The position numbers and the translations under genes are program-made. Under the pieces are notes generated by a model. That model made no database searches, was not told the DNA's origin, and worked only from the letters and a program-made list of their open reading frames with translations. From Acidobacteriota bacterium (GTDB lineage Bacteria > Acidobacteriota > Terriglobia > Bryobacterales > Bryobacteraceae): 64,000 nt of DNA. The stretch lies in the NCBI GenBank assembly GCA_023436715.1, contig JAEZIJ010000233.1:13971-77970 (forward strand). Direction: 5' to 3'. This document shows, in pieces, positions 41,617-50,270 of this stretch; the stretch's first letter is position 1, and each line of letters begins with the position of its first letter.

Positions 41617-42465
41617 TTAGGCTTTGATCTCGGCCAAGATGGCCGTGACTACTTCGGCGCGCTTTTCCAACGCGCGCATGATCTTCGTGTCCACCGTGTT
41701 TCGCGCCACCAGGTGGATGTGCTCCACCGGGCGGGTCTGGCCGGGACGGTGAACCCGGCTCAATGCTTGGTCGTATTCGCCCAAGGAAAAACTGAGCGAG
41801 TAGTAAATCGAATAGCGAGCGCGCGTGAGATCGACGCCGACACCACCAGCGCTGATCTGCACGGCCAGAATCTGTGCCTGGCCGTCCTGCCACGGCTTCA
41901 ACTCGTCCCGGCGACCAGAAAGCTCGAGGCTGGCGAAGCCAGCGGACTTCGCGGCCTCATGAACTGCGTCCAGGTCCGCATGGAACCGGCAGAAGACGAC
42001 CGCGGGTTCCCCGGAGCCGATGTCCTCAAAAGTGTCGGCGAGCAGCGTCTCCTTGGCGGAATCCACGCGATGATACTGGCCGTCGTCGGTCTTGACCCAT
42101 CCGCCTGCCACTCGCTGCAGGCGGAGCAACTTCACCATGGCGTTGCTGGCCGTGACCCTGCCGTCGCGAACCTCGGCGACGAAGTCGTCCTCGAGGTCTC
42201 GATAGATCCGCTGTGCCACGCCAGAGAGTTCGCAGTGGTAGGTCACATGCGTCTGCGGCGGCAGGTCGAGAACGTCCTTCGACACTCGATACGTGATCGT
42301 TCGCATCAGCGCTTCAAGTTCGTCCAGGCACTGGAAGCCGGTCACCTGCTGCAATGCACCAAGTTGCGTCCATTCATGGGCGGCTCGTGCACGATGCGCG
42401 GCTGTCCGGACTGCCGACAGATGAATCTGGCCGTGGCGCTCTACTGTGAATGGTGCGGTGCACAC
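41617..42465 (-). pseudogene. SNF2-type helicase, C-terminal half only
   Basis: About 250 residues from TQLGALQQVTGFQCLDEL onwards match the end of an SNF2 ATPase core and its second RecA domain: MRTITYRVSKDVLDLPPQT, VVFCRFHADLDAVHE, VQISAGGVGVDLTRA and RVHRPGQTRPVEH. The first RecA domain with Walker A and DEAH box is absent. The first ~30 residues of the frame have no homology and are antisense to a zinc-ribbon reading frame. It lies at the border between replication and tail genes, so a deletion probably removed its 5' half. Confidence 0.8.
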
Positions 42466-42474
42466 CTCCCATGA
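42394..42474 (+). CDS. Minimal zinc-ribbon peptide or gene fragment
   Basis: 26 residues read CPDCRQMNLAVALYCEWCG near the start and end with AHLP: a CxxC-x11-CxxC zinc ribbon of very typical text. It is on the plus strand, opposite to its neighbours, at the break point of the SNF2 gene. No ribosome site is evident, and an in-frame ATG at 42376 would add six residues. It may be the tail of a lost gene. Confidence 0.35.
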   Translation: MRGCPDCRQMNLAVALYCEWCGAHLP

Positions 42475-42555
42475 GGCTGGCCGGAAAATACGTGACCCAA
42501 CATATTCAGCCGACGTCCAACAGCGAGTGCGGAAGGTTGGCTAGCAAAAACTGAT

Positions 42556-42957
42556 TCACGCCAGTTCAAGCAGTTCGATCTCTACGTCGGACCTTCCCGG
42601 TCCAGACGCCTGCTGCCAGTCCGAGTTGAAGCGGACTGTGTAGCGGCCGGTAGTCACCTGGCCGGTCTGATCATAAGAGAACTTCGGGCTGGTCTCATAC
42701 GGGTCGTAGAAGAAGAAAGCCTCACTCGGGCCATTGCAGGCGTCGTAGAAGTCGCGGAGCGCAGCGAGTTGTGCTGGCGACAGTCGCTTCGCGAGCCGCC
42801 AGTGCTTGCGGCTGTTGGCCGCCTGAACCGTCCGCTGCGACTCACCATTCCGGTATTCGTTTTCGAGGGCCGGGTACTCCCTCTCATGGACGAAGGAGCG
42901 GCACAGGCTGTGCGGCAGGACTGTGGCCGGAGCGGCATTCTGAACTGAGCCTGGCAT
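42556..42957 (-). CDS. Distal tail protein-like
   Basis: 133 residues. REYPALENEYRNGESQRTV and LRDFYDACNGPSEAFFFYDPYE, ending in TVRFNSDW and VEIELLEL, resemble small siphovirus tail proteins that follow the tape measure. It shares a TGATG junction with the preceding hydrolase gene. No further tail genes follow; the next sequence is the truncated SNF2 helicase. Confidence 0.6.
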   Translation of the reverse strand: MPGSVQNAAPATVLPHSLCRSFVHEREYPALENEYRNGESQRTVQAANSRKHWRLAKRLSPAQLAALRDFYDACNGPSEAFFFYDPYETSPKFSYDQTGQVTTGRYTVRFNSDWQQASGPGRSDVEIELLELA

Positions 42958-43403
42958 CAGGCAGTCACCAGGTCGATGAGCCGCTGGTCCGGGCGCACGC
43001 CGAGCTTGCCCGCCACGAATCGCGCATAACCAGCCGGATGATTCCCATCAGCAGAAGGCGCGTAGACGTGGAACACTTCCTCCGCGGTCGGCGGCTTGCC
43101 TTGTGTGTACCGCCCGTCGAGATACTGGCCGACGAGCACTCGCAGGATGCGCCAGCCTTCCTCGATCGCGCGCCGGCTCAGCTCTTCTCGCGAGGCGCCG
43201 GGAAAGCGGTCTGAAGCCCAGGCAACGAAATCCACATAACCGCCCTGGGTCGGATAGGCCCGGCGTTTCGCGTCCCGCCACCGGCGGATGTTTCCCGGAT
43301 TCGCGTTCCGCTGGGCAAGCGTCGGGTGCGCGGCTGTGAGATAGAACCCTTCGATCTCCGCGATCGCGCAGGCGGTCTTCTCGATGAGTTCCTGGCGGGT
43401 CAT
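42957..43403 (-). CDS. Virion-associated peptidoglycan hydrolase-like protein
   Basis: 148 residues from an ATG that overlaps the tape-measure stop (ATGA). AIAEIEGFYL and RNANPGNIRRW followed by PTQGGYVDFVAWASDRFPG carry the NPGN(I/L)R signature of lysozyme-like phage structural proteins that open the cell wall during entry. The catalytic residue cannot be fixed by eye. Confidence 0.65.
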   Translation of the reverse strand: MTRQELIEKTACAIAEIEGFYLTAAHPTLAQRNANPGNIRRWRDAKRRAYPTQGGYVDFVAWASDRFPGASREELSRRAIEEGWRILRVLVGQYLDGRYTQGKPPTAEEVFHVYAPSADGNHPAGYARFVAGKLGVRPDQRLIDLVTA

Positions 43404-46400
43404 GACACGATCAATCCCGGACTGAGTTGCAGTCCCGTCATCTCGCGGCGGCCCGCGTTCTGCTTCGTGGCGGTCATCGCCGCGGATTGCACGGCGCGCG
43501 GATTCTCCACCACAACCCGCACCGTCTCCTTCTCGAAGAACTCCTTCGCTCCGGGCACAGTGATGTTGATCACCGTGGGCCCCGCCGCGGGCGACGGCGC
43601 GCCGCCACCGATGCGGTCCAGCGTCAGGCCGCCAGAACTCGACTGGAACAGCCCGCCGCCTTGCTGAAGGAGCGACACCGGACGCACGGTGGCCGGGAGC
43701 CCCGAAGTGCTCTGCCCCGTCGACAACGCGTACAACTCGACCAGGTCGCGGATCTGCTGGCTGCGGATGGCCATGTCGAGGTTGCCACCGAAACCCTGTT
43801 TGGCGATGTCGACGATCTGCTTCAGCACGCCCTTGTCGCTGATATCGACGCCGTAGGTGGCCTTGATCTTCTCGCGAGCCTTCTCCTGTGCACCTTTGAC
43901 GAACAGCCGCACCAGCCCGGCAACCGCACCGACGCCGGCGCCAATGGCAGCGCCGAGAGGACCACCATACTTGAAACCGATCATCGCGACGCCGGCAGTC
44001 GTCATCGCGAGACCCGATACGCCGCCGCGCTGGAGTCCCATGAGGGCGAGCGTCGCGCCTCCGAGAAGTGCGGCATTGGACCGTCCGAGGGCCGAAAGCT
44101 TTTGGCCCATGGTCGCCGCTTCCCAGGTCACGGCCTTCCCAGGGGCGTACTGGACGCCGCCACCGAAGCCGAGGAAGTCCTTCCATCCGCCGGGCAGTCC
44201 ACTCCAGCCACCACCACTACTGGAGGGGATGAAGGGAGGCGTACCCCATCCTCCGGCCGCGCCGCCGGGAATGGGACCGCCGACGCCCTGTCCAAAGACC
44301 GGCACCGTGCCGACGCCGAGCAACCAACCCAACCTGCCGAGCGTGCCGCTGCCGGGAGCGCCTCCGCCGGCCTGCGAGACGCGCGTGCCGGTAAACAACT
44401 GCATCAGCATCGCGGCGACGCGTGAAGTGACCACGTCCTTGATGGCGGTCAAGAGAGCGGTCTTGAGCGAGTTGCCGATGGCCGACCAGATAGACTGCGA
44501 CTTGGTGAGGAGCGCGTCGAAGACACCCTCGGCCTGGCGCTTGAAGGAATCGAAGATCCGCTGGTTGTGGTCGCGCACCAACTGCGCCTGGCGGATCACC
44601 GCGTTCTCGCGCGCGCCCTGGATCGCGGCGTCAGTGGCCCCCTGCTGGAATCGCCGAATCTCGTCACGCTGCCCTGTGAGCGCGGCAAGCCGCGCCTGGA
44701 TTTCGTCGGCCCGGTAGCCGAGCCGGTTCAGCGTCGCCTCTTCCTCGATCACCATCCGCGAAGTTTCGAGATCGAACAACCGCATACGGATCTCATGGAC
44801 GCGCGTGATGTACTCGATCTCGATCGAGGCCTTCCGCTGTTCTACCGCGACCTTTTGCTCGAGCGTCTGGGCATCGATCGCTTCGACGGCGCGAAGTTGC
44901 GCATCGCGGGTCAGGCCGGCCCGCTGCTCCTCAATCCCATGCATCTGCCCCAGGTGATCCAGGTTTCGCTTGGCGATCTCCTCGTTGTTGGCCAGACGCT
45001 GGCCGTAGACCTGGGCTTCCAGTTCCAGCCGCCGGCGAGCCGCCTCCTCTTCAGCGGCCAGATATTCGGCTAGCTGCTTCTTCGTGGTTTCCTGGACCTC
45101 TTTCTGCCAGGACTTCAGCCGCTCGCGGAGTTCGCCGATGACGTTCTCCCACGCCTTCCGGGTAAGCGAGATGCGCTGCTCGTTGCCGCGCTCGTCCACG
45201 AACGTGGTCCACTTGCGGATCTGCTCCTGAACTTCGGCCACGTCCCGCGCGAATCCCGTCAGCCCGCGCCGGCGCGCTTCTTCAAGAGCGCGCGTGCTCT
45301 CCCGCTCGACCTCCAACTGCCGCTTCCGGATCTCAGCGGCGCGTTTCAATGCTTCGAGGTCCGGCTCGTCCGATTTCTTGATGGTCAGTCTAGGCGCTTC
45401 GAACTCGAACGCCTGCTCACCAGGCATCGTGCGAAGACCGGTGACGAGCGTCCGGATATTGTCGTCGGTCATCCCCTGCTTGCGGAGGGCTTCGACGGTG
45501 GTCTTGCCGTGAATCAGATCATCACGGAGAGCCTGCTGCCGCATGTCGTCGTAGCGAGCCTGAAGCTGATCCTGGGTATCCTTCCACTGTGCGTAGATGG
45601 CAAAGCCCGCGCCCACCACGCCGACCGCCAGCAGTGCGTATGGATTCAGGCTGGCGAGTTGCGGCGCGGCGATCGATTTCGCGAGCGCCATGATCTTCTC
45701 AGCCAGCGCATAAGAGGCCAGAACGCCAGAGACCCAGAGCGCCACTTGCCCGAACTTGGTGAGTAGATCGGTGTTCTCTCTGAGCCAGCCGACCAAGCCG
45801 CGTAGGTTGCCGATCAGCCCCCTGAGGTCATCCTGAAACTTGGCCCCGATGTCTTCCCGCAGATTGTTGAACTCACGCCGCAACGCGCCAAGCTGCCCTT
45901 CGACGGTCTGAGATGCCGCCGCATGCGCGCCCTGGATCTTCGCTCCCTCGCGGATTACCGCGTTGTAGCGGAGCTGCTTCTCTTCGGTCTCGGTGAGCGT
46001 GCGGCCCAGTTGAAATTGTGCGATCTGGGCTTCCTTCTGGAAGTCGACGAACAGCCCGAGAGTGCGCAATCCGCGGGATGCCCCTGACTCGATGGCCATG
46101 ACAATCGAGTCGAGCGCCTCGCCAGCGGAGATGTTCTGGACCGCCGCAGCGTCTTTGGCGAGCTTCGCCAAGCCCGGAGCCTTGGCGAGTTCCAGGTCGG
46201 CTACGATCAGCCGCTGAACCGCATGCGCCGCCTCGGTGTACTCGAAGCCGATATCCTCGATCACCCCGACCTGCCGGGCCGCTGCGTCCGCGCCCAGCCC
46301 GTGCGCCTTCGCCAGCGCCTTCAACGATGCCTCGGCCTTGGCATTCTCGGCGGCCATCATGATCGAGCCAACAGTGAAGTCCTTGGCCCAGGCGAGCGCG

Positions 46401-46615
46401 CTCTTGATGGCGTCGGCGAGCAGGTTCCCTGCGGTGGCGCCCTTCACCATCGCCGCAGTCATGCCGTCGATCCCCTGCGCCGCGCCATGGGCGCTCTTGG
46501 CCGCCGCAGCTTCCATGCTGGACAGGCTCGCGTTGACGCTCTTGATGGACGCATTGGCCCTGTTCGTGTCAACTTCAACGACGAGTTCGAGCTTGTTGTC
46601 AGGCACAGGTATCAA
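43400..46615 (-). CDS. Tail tape measure protein
   Basis: 1,071 residues, the longest gene of the element. Long helical and coiled-coil regions (residues ~420-680, rich in Glu, Arg and Gln), membrane-like segments around 290-340 and a Gly-rich hydrophobic region at ~760-900 are typical. Its length sets tail length. It follows the G/GT assembly chaperones, with a plus-strand cargo pair inserted between. Confidence 0.92.
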   Translation of the reverse strand: MIPVPDNKLELVVEVDTNRANASIKSVNASLSSMEAAAAKSAHGAAQGIDGMTAAMVKGATAGNLLADAIKSALAWAKDFTVGSIMMAAENAKAEASLKALAKAHGLGADAAARQVGVIEDIGFEYTEAAHAVQRLIVADLELAKAPGLAKLAKDAAAVQNISAGEALDSIVMAIESGASRGLRTLGLFVDFQKEAQIAQFQLGRTLTETEEKQLRYNAVIREGAKIQGAHAAASQTVEGQLGALRREFNNLREDIGAKFQDDLRGLIGNLRGLVGWLRENTDLLTKFGQVALWVSGVLASYALAEKIMALAKSIAAPQLASLNPYALLAVGVVGAGFAIYAQWKDTQDQLQARYDDMRQQALRDDLIHGKTTVEALRKQGMTDDNIRTLVTGLRTMPGEQAFEFEAPRLTIKKSDEPDLEALKRAAEIRKRQLEVERESTRALEEARRRGLTGFARDVAEVQEQIRKWTTFVDERGNEQRISLTRKAWENVIGELRERLKSWQKEVQETTKKQLAEYLAAEEEAARRRLELEAQVYGQRLANNEEIAKRNLDHLGQMHGIEEQRAGLTRDAQLRAVEAIDAQTLEQKVAVEQRKASIEIEYITRVHEIRMRLFDLETSRMVIEEEATLNRLGYRADEIQARLAALTGQRDEIRRFQQGATDAAIQGARENAVIRQAQLVRDHNQRIFDSFKRQAEGVFDALLTKSQSIWSAIGNSLKTALLTAIKDVVTSRVAAMLMQLFTGTRVSQAGGGAPGSGTLGRLGWLLGVGTVPVFGQGVGGPIPGGAAGGWGTPPFIPSSSGGGWSGLPGGWKDFLGFGGGVQYAPGKAVTWEAATMGQKLSALGRSNAALLGGATLALMGLQRGGVSGLAMTTAGVAMIGFKYGGPLGAAIGAGVGAVAGLVRLFVKGAQEKAREKIKATYGVDISDKGVLKQIVDIAKQGFGGNLDMAIRSQQIRDLVELYALSTGQSTSGLPATVRPVSLLQQGGGLFQSSSGGLTLDRIGGGAPSPAAGPTVINITVPGAKEFFEKETVRVVVENPRAVQSAAMTATKQNAGRREMTGLQLSPGLIVS

Positions 46616-46640
46616 ATGAAGTTGATAGGATCGTCACTGG

Positions 46641-46991
46641 ATGCACTTGCCGGGCGCCGATCGCGCCGTCGTCGATATCGTGAAGCTTCGCCACTACTGT
46701 CTCAGCCCCACTCATCCACGCGGCCGCCACAAGGCTCGGGTGTTTGCTGCGACGGTGGGCCTCACTGCAGCCGATGCCGGGTTACTTCGGCAGGCTCTAT
46801 TGGACACGGCGCGCACGGGCGAGGCCATTGCCGGCACAGCGGATGAATACGGCCGGCGCTATGCGGTCGATTTCAATCTCGTGAGGGCAGGCAGGCGCGC
46901 CCGTGTTCGCAGTGCGTGGATCATACTCACTGGCGAGCTCACTGGCGAGGATTTTTCGCGGTTCACGAGTTGTTATGTATCATTGGATTGA
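46641..46991 (+). CDS. DUF6883 protein
   Basis: 116 residues. ADRAVVDIVKLRHYCLSPTHPRG, HKARVFAATVGL, DEYGRRYAVDF and VRSAWIILTG are the DUF6883 pattern. It is encoded opposite to the phage late genes, 25 bases from the tape-measure start and 8 bases before a DUF4926 gene. The two families are regularly neighbours; a toxin-antitoxin-like role has been suggested by such pairing but is unproven. Confidence 0.8.
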   Translation: MHLPGADRAVVDIVKLRHYCLSPTHPRGRHKARVFAATVGLTAADAGLLRQALLDTARTGEAIAGTADEYGRRYAVDFNLVRAGRRARVRSAWIILTGELTGEDFSRFTSCYVSLD

Positions 46992-46999
46992 GGCCTGCC

Positions 47000-47218
47000 A
47001 TGGCGGCACTTGAACTGCTCAGCGTGGTTGCACTGCTGGCCGACCTGCCGGAATACGGCTTGGTTCGCGGCCAGGTGGGGACGGTCGTCGAACGCCTCAC
47101 ACCCGGCGTGTACGAGGTGGAATTCAGCGATGACGCAGGCAGTACGTATGCCTCGTTGGCCGTGCCCGCCGAGCAGCTTCTTGTCCTGCATCACGAACCC
47201 ATCCATCAAGCCGCTTAA
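47000..47218 (+). CDS. DUF4926 protein
   Basis: 72 residues. LLSVVALLADLPEYGLVRGQV, GTVVERLTPGVYEVEFSD and VPAEQLLVLHHEP form the compact SH3-like DUF4926 domain. Start is the ATG at 47000. It ends over the stop of the convergent tail-chaperone extension (4-base overlap). Partner of the DUF6883 gene. Confidence 0.82.
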   Translation: MAALELLSVVALLADLPEYGLVRGQVGTVVERLTPGVYEVEFSDDAGSTYASLAVPAEQLLVLHHEPIHQAA

Positions 47219-47547
47219 GGCTGTCGAGCCTCGATCCGTTCACTGTCCAACCTTTCACGTTCCTCTTCGACGGTGAGCATCGCTGCGAACTCATCGGCCC
47301 GGATCTCATCGAGGTCGAGTCGGATGCCCGACTTCAGCACCGCCCGAAGGTCAAGCGCGCGCCGCAGCAACAGACCCGCCTCGGAGGATTGCGCGGCATC
47401 CAATTTGTCCAGAGGGCAATGGTCGCAGCGGCCGCCATCGTCGGGAGCGTCCGGGCAGAGGCCGCGGTCACAGAGTTCCTCCCGGCGGAGCGCCCAATGG
47501 ATCAGGAAGCGCAGGGAGGGCCGCTCCGGCCACTCCCCGGGGGTCAG
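47215..47547 (-). CDS. Tail assembly chaperone T extension, reached by -1 frameshift
   Basis: 110 codons open without a start codon at the front, entered from the G gene at the slippery site 47553-47547. The product begins LTPGEWPERPSLRFLIHWAL, contains four cysteines (C-x4-C-x9-C-x2-C, ELCDRGLCPD and GGRCDHCPL) and ends in a helical tail. The G-T fusion would be 316 residues. This is the classical siphovirus arrangement in which G and a minor G-T fusion help the tape measure assemble. Confidence 0.75.
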   Translation of the reverse strand: MTPGEWPERPSLRFLIHWALRREELCDRGLCPDAPDDGGRCDHCPLDKLDAAQSSEAGLLLRRALDLRAVLKSGIRLDLDEIRADEFAAMLTVEEERERLDSERIEARQP

Positions 47548-48164
47548 TTTGGGTCGCCGGACTCCAAGAAGGCGCCGTCAAGAGCATCAATCGCGGCTTT
47601 CACCGCGACGGCCTGGTGGATGATCGGCACCTCGCCGGCGTAGTCCTCGGAGGATTCGAGCAGCTTCTTGAAGAGCGTGGCCGCCGGAGCCAGGTTGATG
47701 GTGAGTTCCTGACGGTTGTACGGAAGGTCGAGCACCCGGGCGAAGCCGCGCCGGTATTCAAAGACGTCTTTGGCGGAGGGCATCTTCAGGAGGTGTGCGA
47801 CGGTGCCGCCGAGAACGCGGAGCGCCACTCGGAAGCCGTCGCCCACTTGCGCAACATCGTCCACTTCGGCCTGGCTGAGTTGCTCGATGATACGGCTGGC
47901 TTCGAAGGTATCCACATCGGGAGCGTCCTCCTCCGGCACCCGGATCTTCGCGAGCAGCGCGGTATCGGCATCCTGCGAGTCTGGAATCGTCGTTTCGGAT
48001 ACGCCGCGCCCCAGCTGCTTCACAATGACCTTACGTTTCTTCTGGCGATCGATCCACTCCTCATCGGAGGGAAATCGAACGCGGACGGTTTTCACGCCGA
48101 CTGGGGTCCGGAGTTGGATGGCGATTGCCCGAGTTGCATCAAACACCGCTTCTTTGGTTTCCAT
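47544..48164 (-). CDS. Tail assembly chaperone G
   Basis: 206 residues from the ATG at 48164 (AAAGGA 5 bases upstream). VRFPSDEEWIDRQKKRKVIV and DDVAQVGDGFRVALRVLGG are typical of small acidic chaperones between tail tube and tape-measure genes. The last sense codons CCA AAC before TGA belong to the heptamer CCCAAAC, a canonical -1 shift site. Confidence 0.82.
   Translation of the reverse strand: METKEAVFDATRAIAIQLRTPVGVKTVRVRFPSDEEWIDRQKKRKVIVKQLGRGVSETTIPDSQDADTALLAKIRVPEEDAPDVDTFEASRIIEQLSQAEVDDVAQVGDGFRVALRVLGGTVAHLLKMPSAKDVFEYRRGFARVLDLPYNRQELTINLAPAATLFKKLLESSEDYAGEVPIIHQAVAVKAAIDALDGAFLESGDPN
47547..47553 (-). promoter_or_regulatory. Slippery heptamer CCCAAAC for programmed -1 frameshift
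   Basis: On the minus strand C CCA AAC TGA fits X XXY YYZ directly before the stop of the G gene. A -1 slip re-pairs on CCC AAA and continues into the T frame at CTG ACC. Position and frame match the lambda G-GT logic. Confidence 0.75.
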
Positions 48165-48175
48165 GGAAGTCCTTT

Positions 48176-49216
48176 CTACTGGCAGATCCCGTCCACGCCG
48201 CACGTAGCCACCGCCGAGACGATGCCGTTGGTCTCATCCCACATCGGCAGGCATTCCACCGACACCGTGACAATGCCGTCCGTCTCACCGAGTTCAGCAG
48301 TGGCGAAAGAGACCTTCTGCCAGGTGATATCGAGCGAGTTGTCGGCGTCGTAGGAAAGGCCGATCACGGCGGTACCGGTGGCCTGGCTCTTCAACTTCGT
48401 CAGTTCCGTCGAGCCGTTCTCGAAGCGGGCGACGAACTTCAGCGTGCCCTGCCGGTTGCCAAATTCCAGTCGGCCGCGGATGGCGCCGCTGGTGCCGTCG
48501 CCGGGCGTCTGGAAGCCGGAGCCGGGGAAGAAGCCTCCGTCCAGGCGGACGTTGTTCTTCCAGGACGTCTCCAGCGAGACGATGTTCTTGTTCGAGACGT
48601 AGTTGACGCCGTTGATCGCGAGTGCGAGCGAAGCCGACGGAAGAAGCTTCTCCACCGTCGGCGCTGGCATGGTGATGCCCGAAGGCTCGGAGGTCTTGCC
48701 GGAACCAACGAACTCAACCGTGATCTTCGAGTTGGCGCGGCCCGGTCCCGAGCCGATCGAGATGGTCCATCCTTCGACAACGCAGCCGATAGCCACGCGA
48801 TCCATGACGACGCCAGTGCCCGGACGGATCTGCTCGACGAAGGAGAAATATGGCAGCTCGGCGGCATCGCCGTTGGCGGGGAACAGCGGCGTGCACGTGT
48901 ACGTGAAGTTTGGCGTAGTCCCCGACTTCACAACCTTGCCGAGACCAAACGCCATCGCCCAGGCGCCGATCTCCGCGCCGAGATACTTCTCCAGTGTCCC
49001 GTTCACGTCCCACGAAGTCTGGAAGGACTGCGTTGGGAACTCGTGGCCCTTGCCGAACTCCTCGGCGTCGTTCTCGGTGTTGAGCTTCGGATTGGCGAGC
49101 GCAGCGTTCAGCTTGCGCAACTGCCACATCTGGACGCCAGTGTTGGCGGTCGAGATGTCGGCCTGCTTCTGCTTACCGAAGCAGATCTGGATTTCCTGCA
49201 TCCGCGTCACGGACAT
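48176..49216 (-). CDS. Major tail tube protein
   Basis: 346 residues, beta-rich. KQADISTANTGVQMWQLRKLN near the start, WDVNGTLEKYLGAEIGAWAM, and a C-terminal VTVSVECLPMWDE. The position between tail-terminator and chaperone genes is that of lambda V. Twelve bases separate it from the G start. Confidence 0.82.
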   Translation of the reverse strand: MSVTRMQEIQICFGKQKQADISTANTGVQMWQLRKLNAALANPKLNTENDAEEFGKGHEFPTQSFQTSWDVNGTLEKYLGAEIGAWAMAFGLGKVVKSGTTPNFTYTCTPLFPANGDAAELPYFSFVEQIRPGTGVVMDRVAIGCVVEGWTISIGSGPGRANSKITVEFVGSGKTSEPSGITMPAPTVEKLLPSASLALAINGVNYVSNKNIVSLETSWKNNVRLDGGFFPGSGFQTPGDGTSGAIRGRLEFGNRQGTLKFVARFENGSTELTKLKSQATGTAVIGLSYDADNSLDITWQKVSFATAELGETDGIVTVSVECLPMWDETNGIVSAVATCGVDGICQ

Positions 49217-49352
49217 CAGGCGTTACCTCCTCATCTTCGTGTTCGGTCAGTTGCCGGTAGCCACGGACCATCAAGGGGACCAAAAGTTCCGGCCGCGCCT
49301 CGATGTGCCGCACGTCGCCATCGGGCGAGATCAGAACCACCTGCTCATTCAT
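49173..49352 (-). CDS. Small phage protein between tail terminator and tube genes
   Basis: 59 residues from an ATG at 49352: EQVVLISPDGDVRHIEARPE, LLVPLMVRGYRQL, then an acidic tail EHEDEEVTPD. It overlaps the preceding gene by 8 bases and the tube gene by 44. The coding-like text and fit to the overlapping pattern support it, although it is short. Function unknown. Confidence 0.65.
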   Translation of the reverse strand: MNEQVVLISPDGDVRHIEARPELLVPLMVRGYRQLTEHEDEEVTPDVRDADAGNPDLLR

Positions 49353-49818
49353 CTCCCATCTCCGTAAACGTCATAGGCACCTCAAAGTAGTCGAGCCCCT
49401 CGGCGTCGGTCTGCCGCTGGATGAGCGGCAAATCCATCGGGTAGCAGGACGGATGCACCGTAGCGTTGATCAGCGGCACACCCACCGACGATGGCACTCC
49501 CTTGGTGATGAGCCGGAACAGCCGGTAGTAGGCAGTGGGCGGGTCACCGTCGAAGGTCTCGCGCGCCCGCAGACACAGCGTGACTTGGTGCTTCCAGACA
49601 TCCACGCTGCCAAAGCTGCCCGGCGTCGTGCCTTGCCAGGTCGCCATGATCGAGGGCGACGGCGCCGTGTGGATCGCGTTCGCGAGGCTTGCACGCTTCG
49701 GATATTGATCGTGGTACGCGTAGATGCGCTGCTCATCGCCACCCATCTCCGTGACCAGTTCCGGGATGTCGCGCAGCAGGGCGACGAGGTTATCGACGAG
49801 TTCGGCGGGGTTGATCAC
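49345..49818 (-). CDS. Tail terminator-like protein
   Basis: 157 residues. INPAELVDNLVALLRDIPEL, VDVWKHQVTLCLRAR and FEVPMTFTEMG; size and place (after the neck protein, before the tube protein) match lambda U. It overlaps the preceding gene by 4 bases. Confidence 0.72.
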   Translation of the reverse strand: MINPAELVDNLVALLRDIPELVTEMGGDEQRIYAYHDQYPKRASLANAIHTAPSPSIMATWQGTTPGSFGSVDVWKHQVTLCLRARETFDGDPPTAYYRLFRLITKGVPSSVGVPLINATVHPSCYPMDLPLIQRQTDAEGLDYFEVPMTFTEMGDE

Positions 49819-50270
49819 CGTTGCTTTCCTCCCAGTGCGCGCTCAACCAGCAGACGCGGTTTCATCGCCTCAAGCATCTTGCGGGCTGCCTCCACGACCG
49901 CCGCCTTGTTCTTCGGCGAAAACACAATCCACTCCTCGCGCTTCTTGTTGGCCCACGCCTTGATTCGGTCCTTGCGGGTCGAGACGTTCGCCTTGGCCCG
50001 GTTCTCGCTCACCGTGCGTACTTGAAAGTTGCGCAGAAGGTCGCCGGTGAACGTCAGGTTGCGTCGGTTGCCCTTGCCCTTCCGTGTCTTGAAGATCGCG
50101 TAGCGCTTGGTGAGGGGCTTGGCCGCGCTGTCTCCGGGACCCTGCGCAGTGCCCAATCGCGCCTTCACCGCCGTAACGCCCGTGCCGCCCAACTCATACA
50201 TCTGCCGCTGGCGGAAGTTGAGCAGGTCGAGCCGCAGTTGCTTCTTCTGGTAGACCCGGACGCTGGGCAT
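49815..50270 (-). CDS. Minor tail/neck protein (lambda Z-like)
   Basis: 151 residues from the ATG at 50270 that shares its A with the preceding TGA. Strongly basic: YQKKQLRLDLLNFRQRQMYE, then a Lys/Arg-rich middle (KTRKGKGNRRNLTFTGDLLR) and NKKREEWIVFSPKNK. The frame is open to 50723, but that part is antisense to, and overlaps, head-tail and capsid genes. Confidence 0.72.
   Translation of the reverse strand: MPSVRVYQKKQLRLDLLNFRQRQMYELGGTGVTAVKARLGTAQGPGDSAAKPLTKRYAIFKTRKGKGNRRNLTFTGDLLRNFQVRTVSENRAKANVSTRKDRIKAWANKKREEWIVFSPKNKAAVVEAARKMLEAMKPRLLVERALGGKQR

Noticed and set aside
42957..44186. 409-residue protein from 44186
   Set aside because: The first ~260 residues are shadow text inside the tape-measure gene; the true start is the ATG at 43403 overlapping the tape-measure stop.
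43427..44717. Plus-strand frames of 332 and 286 codons within the tape-measure gene
   Set aside because: Low-complexity shadow text (Arg, Pro, Ala) opposite a clear tape-measure protein; no family features.
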